Source: Actinoplanes solisilvae
GTDB taxonomy: Bacteria; Actinomycetota; Actinomycetes; Mycobacteriales; Micromonosporaceae
DNA: 64,000 nt
NCBI RefSeq assembly: GCF_003999975.1
Contig: NZ_RJAC01000006.1
Span: 186,001-250,000 of the forward strand
Reading direction: 5' to 3'
The notes beneath the pieces are model-generated. The model saw only the letters and a list, made by a program, of their open reading frames with translations, searched no databases and was not told the origin of the DNA. Positions within the stretch are counted from its first letter, which is position 1; every line of letters starts with the position of its first letter. This document shows positions 43,408-50,613 of this stretch, in pieces. Made by a program: the position numbers and the translations under genes.

Positions 43408-44201
43408 GAGAGGGCTCGATCGATCTCGTCGGCGGTGAGGGCGTGGTCGCGGAAGGTCGTCGTGCCGGACCGCTGGAGCTCGCGGGCGGCGTCGCGCAGA
43501 GCGCCGTAGGCGGCCCAGGCCAGCGAACCCCCGGTGGAGACCCGGCGCACGCCCAGCTTCTCGAGCTCGGCGACCGGCGGCGCGCCGGTCACGGCGAGCA
43601 CGTTGACCGGGGCGTCGACGCTGTCGACCAGCCGGGCGATGTCGGCCGGGGCGCGCAGGCCGGGAGCGTAGACCACGTCGGCGCCGGCCGCCCGGTAGGC
43701 GCGCAGCCGCTCGATCGTGTCGTCGAGGTCGTCGTGGCCGTAGAGGTGGTTCTCGGCGCGAGCGGTCAGCACGAGGCCGTGCCGGGCGCAGGCCTCGGCC
43801 GCCTCGGCCACCCGCGCGGCGCCCGTGGCCAGGGAGTCGACCCGCTCGGTGGTGGGGTCGTAGTCCTCGATGGAGAGGCCGGCCGCGCCGGCCTCGGCCA
43901 GCCGGCCGACCGTGGGCGCGATGTCGTCGAAGCAGCGCTCGGCGTCGACGTTGAGCGGGATGGTCACGGCCGCGGTGACCGCGGCGACGTGGGCGACCAG
44001 CTCGTCGCGGGTCACCTGCTGGTCGAGTTTGCCCAGGGCGGCGGCGAGGCCGGACGAGGTGGTGGCCAGCGCCTCGAACCCGAGCGACTCGAGCAGCCGG
44101 GCCGAGCCGACGTCCCACGGGTTGGGGAGCAGGAAGAGGCCGCGCTCGTGCAGTGCGCGGAAACGATCGTGGGGAGCCGTCACCCTCCGATCCTGGCACA
44201 C
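43404..44201 (-). CDS. Isocitrate lyase / PEP mutase family protein
   Basis: The 265-residue product has the PEP mutase/isocitrate lyase barrel: RFRALHERGLFLLPNPWDVG, ARLLESLGFEALATTSSGLA, IPLNVDAERCFDD, AGAAGLSIEDYD, LVLTARAENHLYG and VNVLAVTGAPP. Members cleave or rearrange C-C or P-C bonds in 2-methylisocitrate or phosphonopyruvate-like compounds. The lyase KKCGH motif is absent, so it is not a classical isocitrate lyase. A GTG at 44201 starts it; an in-frame GTG at 44183 is an alternative. It lies immediately right of the palindromic operator shared with the ArsR gene. Confidence 0.87.
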   Translation of the reverse strand: MCQDRRVTAPHDRFRALHERGLFLLPNPWDVGSARLLESLGFEALATTSSGLAAALGKLDQQVTRDELVAHVAAVTAAVTIPLNVDAERCFDDIAPTVGRLAEAGAAGLSIEDYDPTTERVDSLATGAARVAEAAEACARHGLVLTARAENHLYGHDDLDDTIERLRAYRAAGADVVYAPGLRAPADIARLVDSVDAPVNVLAVTGAPPVAELEKLGVRRVSTGGSLAWAAYGALRDAARELQRSGTTTFRDHALTADEIDRALS

Positions 44202-44202
44202 G

Positions 44203-44228
44203 AAAGCGTAACCTGTGGGTTACGCTTT
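44203..44228. promoter_or_regulatory. Perfect inverted-repeat operator shared by ArsR and PEP-mutase-family genes
   Basis: AAAGCGTAACC (44203-44213) and its exact complement GGTTACGCTTT (44218-44228) surround a 4-base spacer. The site lies between the two divergent starts and covers an upstream GTG of the ArsR frame, so the ArsR start is more likely the GTG at 44233. An 11+4+11 palindrome next to an ArsR gene is typical of autoregulation. Confidence 0.75.
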
Positions 44229-44232
44229 TGCG

Positions 44233-44637
44233 GTGGACGACGTCGTCGCGGCCATCGCCGACCCGGTGCGCCGCCAGATCCTCGACATGCTGCGCGAAGG
44301 GCCCCTGCCCGCTCGCCGCATCGCCGAGCAGTTCGCGGTCAGCCGGCCCGCGGTCAGCCGCCATCTACGCGTGCTGCGCGAGAGCGGCCTGGTCCGCGAC
44401 GTGCCCACCGGCCGCGAACGTCTCTACCACCTCGACCCGGGCCCCTTGATCACGCTCACCACCTGGATCGCCGACCTGCGGGACGCGGGCGACCGCCTGG
44501 CCGGGTGGGAGCGGCGCCTCGACGCGCTGACGACCGAGGTCTACCGCGCCCGCCGCGACCGGCGGCGCACCGGCACCGGCACCGGCACCGATACCGACAT
44601 CGACATCGACATCGAACGACGGGAGAACACCGCATGA
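44233..44637 (+). CDS. ArsR-family helix-turn-helix regulator
   Basis: The 134-residue product starts at GTG 44233; an in-frame GTG at 44215 lies inside the operator palindrome. The winged helix-turn-helix is clear: VDDVVAAIADPVRRQILDML, LPARRIAEQFAVSRPAVSRH and LRVLRESGLVRDVPTGRERL. There are no metal-binding cysteines, so it is a non-metal ArsR of the type paired with SRPBCC proteins. The last ~18 residues are a repetitive GTGTGTDTDIDIDIE tail from a hexamer-repeat DNA stretch. The stop overlaps the next start (ATGA). Confidence 0.9.
   Translation: MDDVVAAIADPVRRQILDMLREGPLPARRIAEQFAVSRPAVSRHLRVLRESGLVRDVPTGRERLYHLDPGPLITLTTWIADLRDAGDRLAGWERRLDALTTEVYRARRDRRRTGTGTGTDTDIDIDIERRENTA
44565..44615 (+). 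repeat. Hexanucleotide microsatellite inside the ArsR C-terminus
   Basis: A run of CACCGG/ACCGGC units passes into ACCGAT, ACCGAC and three ATCGAC units over about 50 bases, encoding alternating Gly-Thr, then Asp-Thr and Asp-Ile. It lies after the DNA-binding domain, is in frame in multiples of six, and can vary in length without frameshift. Confidence 0.75.
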
Positions 44638-45122
44638 GCACCGAACCGACGGGACAGCTGAACGGCACCGACCTGTCCGTGACCCGCATGTTCAAGGCCG
44701 GCATCGAGGACGTCTGGGCCAGCGTCACCGAGTCCGACCGTACGGCCCGGTGGTTCGGGGCCTGGACGGGCGAGGCCAAACCGGGGGGCGCGATCAAGGT
44801 GCAGCTGGCCTTCGAGGAGGGGACGCCCTGGATGGACGCGCACATCGACGCCTGCGAACCACCGCGCCGGCTGTTTGTGTCCACTTCGGACGAGGGCGGC
44901 GCCTGGCATCTCGAGCTGCTGCTGACGCGCGTGGGAGAGCAGACCGAGCTGCGGCTCGTGCACCACCTGGCGACCACCGAGGGCATCGGCGACATCGGGC
45001 CCGGCTGGGAGTATTACCTCGACAACCTCGTCGCCGCCCGCGACGGCGCGGCCCTGCCCGACTTCGCCGACTACTACCCGGCCATGAAGCCGTACTTCGA
45101 AGGCCTTGCCCCTCGTGGATAG
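44634..45122 (+). CDS. SRPBCC (AHSA1-like) protein
   Basis: The 162-residue product shows the AHSA1/START-like pattern: LSVTRMFKAGIEDVWASVTE, RTARWFGAWTGEAKPGGAIK, ACEPPRRLFVSTSDEG, LELLLTRVGEQTELRLVHHL and GWEYYLDNLVAARDG. The fold is a ligand-binding helix-grip. Its ATG overlaps the ArsR stop. ArsR-SRPBCC pairs are frequent in actinobacteria, though the ligand is not known. Confidence 0.88.
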   Translation: MSTEPTGQLNGTDLSVTRMFKAGIEDVWASVTESDRTARWFGAWTGEAKPGGAIKVQLAFEEGTPWMDAHIDACEPPRRLFVSTSDEGGAWHLELLLTRVGEQTELRLVHHLATTEGIGDIGPGWEYYLDNLVAARDGAALPDFADYYPAMKPYFEGLAPRG

Positions 45123-45166
45123 GCTTGCATCGAAGCGTTCGGTGCGCCTTGAGGGGGCCGGCTTTG

Positions 45167-45670
45167 GTGAGCGAGTCGAGCGTTCCACCCACGGCCGTCA
45201 GCGGCCCCGATTTCGTCGTCCCGCTCGCTCGCGACGTGAGTCTGCGGCTCGCTCCGGAGGAAGCTGACGTCTTCGACGAGGTGGCCGCCGCGTGGCGCGA
45301 CGGCACGCTGCACCGCCGAGGGCCGGGCGGCGGCGTCGGCTTCGGCATCGAGGAAGCGTTGCTGAGCGCCGTCGTTCTCGAAGTGGTGTCCACATCGGTC
45401 GGTCAGGTCGTGGCGGCCGGCACCGGCGCCGCTCGTTCGCGCTGGCAGCGATGGCGTGCCCGCAAGCAGGCCGGACGCGAGCTGGTCGAGGCCACGCTGC
45501 CCGCCGTCGAGGGCCGGATCGTCCTGACCGCACCGCAGGCGGCCCGGCTGCGTGAGGTGGCCCGCAAGCACGCGACCACGCTGGGCCTCGACGAGGCGGC
45601 CGCCGACCTGCTCGCCGACGCGCTCGTGGGCGCCGTCCACGTGCCCGAGAATCCCGCCGATGGGTCCTGA
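45167..45670 (+). CDS. Hypothetical protein upstream of the M48-type gene
   Basis: The 167-residue product from a GTG at 45167 follows GAGGGGGCCG. It is helical and charged: LRLAPEEADVFDEVAAAWRD, a Gly-rich loop (RRGPGGGVGFGIEEALLSAV), basic RSRWQRWRARKQAGRELVEA, and KHATTLGLDEAAADLLADAL at the end. No family is recognised. Its stop overlaps the next gene start by 11 bases, so the two are coupled. It may be a cytoplasmic partner of the membrane peptidase that follows. Confidence 0.7.
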   Translation: MSESSVPPTAVSGPDFVVPLARDVSLRLAPEEADVFDEVAAAWRDGTLHRRGPGGGVGFGIEEALLSAVVLEVVSTSVGQVVAAGTGAARSRWQRWRARKQAGRELVEATLPAVEGRIVLTAPQAARLREVARKHATTLGLDEAAADLLADALVGAVHVPENPADGS

Positions 45671-46265
45671 GGGGCGACCACGCTCGCTGCGGTGGCTCTA
45701 CGGGCGGCTCGACGTGCCGGAGGCGGCCGCGCGGTTCGCCGGCCTGTGCCGTGAGCACGGGCTCGAACGCGAGCCGCGCCTGTGGGTGGCCGGGCCCGCG
45801 GTCCGGTACGCCTTCACGACCGCGCTGCCGGGCGGCGCCACCACCGTCGTCGTCCCCGCGCGCCTGGCGCTGGGGCCGGAGGAGCGCTTCGACGCCGTGG
45901 TCACCCACGAGCTCGCGCACGTGCTGGCCCGCGACGTCACCTGGGTCTCCGCCCTGCGCGGTCCGGTGTGGCTGCTCCCGCCCGCGTTCGTGCTGGCGAT
46001 CGTGCCGCTGGTCGGCCGGGTCGGGTTCTCGCCGAGGGTGATCACCGCCGCGGCCGGGGTCATGCTGCTGGCCGTGGTGATCGCGCTGCTCGCGGCCGCG
46101 CTGTTGCGGCTGCGCGAGCGTGGAGGGAATCTCCGTCCTTTAGGGCGGAGAGGATGTCAAACCGTGGTCACCGTATACATGAGCGCGATCGGCGAGCCGC
46201 TCGACGAGGAACTGCTGCGCCAGGTCGCGACCGGCACCGAGCGCACCCTGCTGAGCCTGCGCTGA
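45660..46265 (+). pseudogene. M48-type membrane metallopeptidase, disrupted after the membrane helices
   Basis: The frame from ATG 45660 encodes an N-terminal domain, the zinc motif THELAHVLARDVT (HExxH) and two membrane helices (VWLLPPAFVLAIVPLVG, VITAAAGVMLLAVVIALLAA). After LLRLRER, where relatives continue with the third zinc ligand in an EAD-like motif, the sequence changes to GGNLRPLGRRGCQTVV. That stretch is encoded by the IS200/IS605-like end at 46122-46160. A further 30 unrelated residues (YMSAIGEPLDEELLRQVATG...) follow. The third zinc ligand is missing, so activity is unlikely. Confidence 0.7.
46122..46160 (+). mobile_element. Solitary IS200/IS605-type right end (omegaRNA 3' end-like hairpin)
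   Basis: The segment reads GGAGGGAAT, a hairpin (46130-46138 with 46143-46151, loop TTTA) and GGATGTCAA. This order, GAAT + GC-rich hairpin with a CTTTAG-like top + GAGGxTxTCAA, is how right ends of TnpB-encoding IS200/IS605 elements finish, and the same sequence is the 3' end of the omegaRNA scaffold. No TnpA, TnpB or left end is visible nearby, so it is an orphan end. The call rests on remembered consensus; a database match is needed. Confidence 0.6.
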
Positions 46266-46327
46266 CCCGGCCCGGCCGCGGGAAAGCGACGGTACTCGCG
46301 GGTAACAAAACACGGTACAGTCCGCGG

Positions 46328-47050
46328 ATGCCGGTGACGGAGCTGATCAAGCGGTGGGAGGCCGGGCTCGAACAGGCCCCGAGATGGGCGCTGTTCGGCG
46401 GGCTGGCGGTGCTCGTGGTGGCCAGTGTCGGGACGGCGGCGCTGCAGGTGTTCGGCGGCGAGCAGCAGGCGTCGGCGAACCGGTCGGTCGGGGCGTTCGC
46501 GTCGCCCACGCCGTCCGGGACGAGCGTCAACGCCGCGCCCAAGCCGAGCACGACCCCCGTACGCAATGGGGATGATCTCGGCAAGGTCTGCGCGGGCTGG
46601 TACTTCCCGGGGGCGCCGCGCTATGCCGGCAAGGCTCCTCACCAGATCAGCATCGGGGTGCGCGACCAGGCCCAGGAACCCGCGCACCGGGTGAAGGCCG
46701 CGCTCGACGTGCCGTACACGCTGAAGGAGAAGACCCGAGCGGCGTGGATGCCCTCGAACCCGGCCAAGTCGCAGCTCATGGCGTGTGTGACGCTCAGCGG
46801 CGTGGGCAGCGCGGTGAAGACCTGCCCGCCGAAGCTCACGTTGAAGCGCGGGACCTACGCGCTGACCGTCATCGAGGTCGCGACCGGGCGCAAACTGGTG
46901 CAGCGCCAGGTCACGGGCGACGTGGTCCGGTGCCCGAACGCGGTTCCGCTGGGCACCGGCGACACGATCGCCACCACCGTCTCGGACGGGCAGCTCTATC
47001 GGCTGCTCGACAAATACGTCGTCAGCCAGTCGACGGTCTCGCGCAAATAG
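46328..47050 (+). CDS. Single-pass membrane or exported protein, function unknown
   Basis: The 240-residue product (ATG 46328) has one N-terminal membrane helix (WALFGGLAVLVVASVGTAAL), a Ser/Thr/Pro linker and a C-terminal beta-rich domain with five cysteines (VCAGWYFPGAPRYAG, MACVTLSGVGSAVKTCPPKL, VVRCPNAVPLG). The shape is of an extracytoplasmic domain on a signal anchor. No family is recognised. Its last 55 bases overlap the end of the convergent S9 peptidase gene. Confidence 0.72.
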   Translation: MPVTELIKRWEAGLEQAPRWALFGGLAVLVVASVGTAALQVFGGEQQASANRSVGAFASPTPSGTSVNAAPKPSTTPVRNGDDLGKVCAGWYFPGAPRYAGKAPHQISIGVRDQAQEPAHRVKAALDVPYTLKEKTRAAWMPSNPAKSQLMACVTLSGVGSAVKTCPPKLTLKRGTYALTVIEVATGRKLVQRQVTGDVVRCPNAVPLGTGDTIATTVSDGQLYRLLDKYVVSQSTVSRK

Positions 47051-48768
47051 TCGGCTCGCGACGAGCGGTGCAGCAGTTCGTGCCCCTCATCGGGGAAGAG
47101 CAGGTAGCGGTGCGGCACCCCGCGTTCGGCCAGCGCCTTCACGACCTGCTCGGCCTCGATCACCGGCACGTTGCTGTCGTTCTCGCCGTGCACGACCATC
47201 AGCGGCGTACGCAGCCGGTCGATGCGGGTGATCGGCGACAGGTCGGCGAGCAGCTCGCGGTCGGCGACCGGGTCGCCGTACTTGGAGACCGCCGCCGACG
47301 CGATCCACGGCTCGGTGTGCTCGTAGAAGGTGGCGAAGTTCGACATGCCGCAGACGTCGATGCCGACCGCGAACAGGCCGGGGAAGGTCGTGAGCGCGGC
47401 GAGCGTGAGGTAGCCGCCGTAGGAGCGGCCCATGATGCCCAGCCGGGCCGGGTCGGCGACGCCCGTCGTGGTCAGGAACGAGGCACACGTACGCACGTCC
47501 TCGATCGCGGCGTAGCGCAGCGCCAGGTTGTCGGCGTTGACGAAGCTGCGCCCGAAGCCTGACGAGCCGCGGACGTTCGGCGCGAAGACGGCGATGCCAC
47601 GGTCGGTCAGCGACTGGAACAGCGGCCCGTGACCCGGCCGCTCCTGCGCTTCGGGTCCGCCGTGGAACCAGAGCACCGTGGGGTGCGGCCCGTCGCCGGC
47701 CGGGCGGAACAGCCAGCCGGTCAGCGTCAGCCCGTCGTGGGCGGCGAACGTCTCGAGCGTGGGCCGCACCGCGCCGGGCGCCGCCGGGTCGGCCGATACC
47801 GCCACGATGCCGTCCGAGGATGAAACCCAGACCCCGTGCGGCTGGCCCGGCCCCTCGGCCGTGAAGCCCAGCGTCGAGCCGTCGGACGACCACGTCGGGC
47901 CGCTGATCACCGAACCGGGCAGCGGGCCGACCGGCCGCGTCTCGCCCGTCTCCAGGTCGATCAGCGTGACCTCGGACAGGCCACCCCTGACATTCCAGAG
48001 CACCGCGACCGTACGCCCGTCCGCCGTCACCGCGAACGACTCGACCTCGTCGCTGCCCGACGACGCGAGCACGTCCGAGTCCCGGGTCAGCGTCGGCAGC
48101 TCGCCCTCTTCCGAGCGGGCGAACACCGTCACCCCGTCGGGCCCGAAGACCGCCTGCTCGCCCCGGGTGACGACCTCGTCGGCGCCGGTGCGCAGGTCGC
48201 GGACCACGATGCGCCGGTCGCCGCGCGGCCCGATCCGCAGCAGCGCGTGATCGCGGGCCGGGGAGACGTCGAGCAGCGAGATCAGTTCGCCCTCGGCCAC
48301 CACCACGCGCTCGCCGCTGACCGGGTCGATCAGCAGGGCGGTGGTCAGGTTCTCGGTGAACGCGAGCAGTGACCGGCCGGGCAGCCAGCGCGGGTTGTCG
48401 GCCGTGTCGCCGCCGAACCCGGCGACCTGGTGCAGCTCGGAGCCGTCGGGACGCACCAGCCACAGCTCGTGGCGGGGCGCGCCGCCGGGCGCGAGCTGAC
48501 AGGCCAGCCAGCCGCCGCCGGTCGACCACAGCACGGCCGCGACCGGGGCCTCGCCGGTGTCGACGAGGAACGTCAGGTCGCTGCCGACCGGCTGCACCCA
48601 GACCTGGGGGCGGCCGCCGCGGTCGGAGACATAGGCGGCGTGCCGGCCGTCCGGCGAGAGCGCCGGCGACCAGCTGCCCGAGACTTCCGAGGGGAAGGAG
48701 CCCGTTTCGAGATTCGTCCAGCCCATCGGCAGAACGGTGACGTCGACACGGTTGAGCTGACCGGTCAA
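46996..48768 (-). CDS. S9-family prolyl oligopeptidase-like peptidase
   Basis: The 590-residue product starts at a TTG (48768) with a strong AGGGAGG 5 bases before it. The first ~340 residues form a WD-like beta-propeller (repeats such as SWSPALSPDGRHAAYVSDRG). The C-terminal alpha/beta-hydrolase domain has GIMGRSYGGYLTL (nucleophile Ser), GENDSNVPVIEAEQ (Asp) and DEGHELLHRS (His). It cleaves short peptides. It follows the amidotransferase gene by 18 bases and is the last gene of the ligase-amidotransferase locus, so it may trim or degrade the product. Confidence 0.93.
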   Translation of the reverse strand: MTGQLNRVDVTVLPMGWTNLETGSFPSEVSGSWSPALSPDGRHAAYVSDRGGRPQVWVQPVGSDLTFLVDTGEAPVAAVLWSTGGGWLACQLAPGGAPRHELWLVRPDGSELHQVAGFGGDTADNPRWLPGRSLLAFTENLTTALLIDPVSGERVVVAEGELISLLDVSPARDHALLRIGPRGDRRIVVRDLRTGADEVVTRGEQAVFGPDGVTVFARSEEGELPTLTRDSDVLASSGSDEVESFAVTADGRTVAVLWNVRGGLSEVTLIDLETGETRPVGPLPGSVISGPTWSSDGSTLGFTAEGPGQPHGVWVSSSDGIVAVSADPAAPGAVRPTLETFAAHDGLTLTGWLFRPAGDGPHPTVLWFHGGPEAQERPGHGPLFQSLTDRGIAVFAPNVRGSSGFGRSFVNADNLALRYAAIEDVRTCASFLTTTGVADPARLGIMGRSYGGYLTLAALTTFPGLFAVGIDVCGMSNFATFYEHTEPWIASAAVSKYGDPVADRELLADLSPITRIDRLRTPLMVVHGENDSNVPVIEAEQVVKALAERGVPHRYLLFPDEGHELLHRSSRADYLRETVDWLTTYLSSSR

Positions 48769-48786
48769 AAGGTCCTCCCTCGATAT

Positions 48787-50556
48787 CTAGATGCCCTTGT
48801 CCTGCAACCACATCTCCAGCAGGGCGAGCTGCCACAACTGGTTGGCGCCGAGCGTGGTGCGCGGCGTGTTGGGGTCGGCCAGCAGGAGGTCCACGTAGTC
48901 CTGCCGGAAGAGCCCCCGGTCGCGCGCGGCCTGTGCGGAGAGCGCGTCGCGTACCTTCTCGAGCATGGCTCCTTCGAGGTGCCGGATGCCCGGAACCGGG
49001 AAGTATCCCTTCGTGCGGTCGATCACCTCGTCGGGCACGACCCCGCGGGCCGCGTCCTTGAGCACCCCCTTGCCGCCGTGGGCCAGTTTGAGAGCGGGCG
49101 GACAGGCCGCGGCCAGCTCGACCAGCTCGTGATCGAGGAACGGTACGCGAGCCTCCAGGCCCCACGCCATAGTCATGTTGTCGACCCGTTTCACCGGATC
49201 GTCGACGAGCATCACCTGCGAGTCCAGGCGCAACGCCGCGTCGACGGCGGTGCCTGCACCGGGGCGGCCGAAGCTCGCGGCCACGAACTCGCGGCTGACG
49301 TCGCGCTCGACCAGCCACTCGGGGCTGAGCTGGCGGGCCAGGCGACTGTGCGGGCGGTCGAAGAACTCCTTCGCGTAGGCGTCGACGGCCTGCTCGTAGG
49401 GGACGTCGGCGAGTGGCGGGTACCAGCTGTAGCCGGCCAGGATCTCGTCCGCGCCCTGACCCGATTGTACGACCTTGACCGACTTTGACACGTCCTCGCT
49501 GAGCAGGTTGAACGCGATGCAGTCGTGCGAGACCATCGGCTCGCTCATCGCCGCCACCGTGCGGTCGACGGCCGGCAGGAAGCGGTCCTTGCCGATGCGG
49601 ATCTGGTGGTGCACGGTGTCGAACTGCTTGGCGACGATGTCGGAGTAGGCGAACTCGTCGCCCGACTCGCCCCCGGCCGCCTCGAAGCCGATGCTGAACG
49701 TGGTCAGGCCGCGCTGCCCCTGTTCGGCCAGCAGCGCCACGATGTAGCTGGAGTCGATGCCGCCCGAGAGCAGCACCCCGACCGGCACGTCGGCCACCAT
49801 GCGCCGCTCGACCGCCTGCTTGAGCTTCTCGTGGATCAGCTCGGGCCACTCGGCGTCCGTGACGTCGGGCCGCCGGGTGAACGAGGCCTCCCAGTAGGTG
49901 TGCTCGGTCGTCGAGCCGTCGGTCCGGATGATCCGCACGGTCGCCGGCGGCAGCTTCCGTACGCCGTTGATGATCGTGCGCGGCGCCGGCACCACCGAGT
50001 GGAACGTCATGTAGTGCTGCAGCGCGACCTTGTCGATTGACGTGTCGACGTCGCCGGCCGCGAGCAGCGCGGGCAGCGTCGACGCGAAGCGCAGCCGGCC
50101 GCGCGTCTCGGCCAGGTAGAGCGGCTTGATGCCGAGGCGGTCGCGGGCCAGCATGACCGTCCCGGTGCCGTGCTCGACGATCGCGAAGGCGAACATGCCC
50201 AGGAAGTGCTGCACACAGTCGGAACCCCAGCGGTGGTACGCCTTGATGATCACTTCGGTGTCCGAGGTGGAGAAGAACTTGTAGCCGTACGCTTTCAGCT
50301 CTTCGCGTAGCTGCCGGTAGTTGTAGATGCAGCCGTTGAAGACCAGCGACAGGCCCAGCTCCTCATCGATCATCGGCTGGGCGCCGGCCTCGGACAGGTC
50401 GATGATCTTCAGGCGGCGGTGACCGAACGCGACCGGTCCGCGCGCCCACAGCCCCTCACCGTCGGGACCGCGCGACTCGAGGCACGGCAACATCCGGCGG
50501 ACCGCCTCCGCGTCCGCCGTCCCGTCGTACCGCAGTTCGCCCGCGATTCCGCACAT
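48787..50556 (-). CDS. Asparagine-synthetase-like amidotransferase (N-acetylglutaminylglutamine amidotransferase type)
   Basis: The 589-residue product has an N-terminal glutaminase domain (MCGIAGELRYDG with Cys2, RGPDGEG, FNGCIYNYRQLREEL) and a synthetase domain (VGVLLSGGIDSSYIVALLAE, VQSGQGADEILAGYSWY, GLEARVPFLDHELVELA). Length and motifs, such as KPLYLAETRGRLRFASTLPA, resemble the amidotransferase that makes the osmoprotectant N-acetylglutaminylglutamine amide. It transfers ammonia from glutamine to a carboxylate. It sits between an ATP-grasp-type ligase and a peptidase, matching synthesis of an amidated small peptide. Confidence 0.92.
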   Translation of the reverse strand: MCGIAGELRYDGTADAEAVRRMLPCLESRGPDGEGLWARGPVAFGHRRLKIIDLSEAGAQPMIDEELGLSLVFNGCIYNYRQLREELKAYGYKFFSTSDTEVIIKAYHRWGSDCVQHFLGMFAFAIVEHGTGTVMLARDRLGIKPLYLAETRGRLRFASTLPALLAAGDVDTSIDKVALQHYMTFHSVVPAPRTIINGVRKLPPATVRIIRTDGSTTEHTYWEASFTRRPDVTDAEWPELIHEKLKQAVERRMVADVPVGVLLSGGIDSSYIVALLAEQGQRGLTTFSIGFEAAGGESGDEFAYSDIVAKQFDTVHHQIRIGKDRFLPAVDRTVAAMSEPMVSHDCIAFNLLSEDVSKSVKVVQSGQGADEILAGYSWYPPLADVPYEQAVDAYAKEFFDRPHSRLARQLSPEWLVERDVSREFVAASFGRPGAGTAVDAALRLDSQVMLVDDPVKRVDNMTMAWGLEARVPFLDHELVELAAACPPALKLAHGGKGVLKDAARGVVPDEVIDRTKGYFPVPGIRHLEGAMLEKVRDALSAQAARDRGLFRQDYVDLLLADPNTPRTTLGANQLWQLALLEMWLQDKGI

Positions 50557-50613
50557 GATTTCGAACCTCCCTGTCCTGCGTTTCGATCAGGTGTCACCGT
50601 CGTGAAGCGCTGG

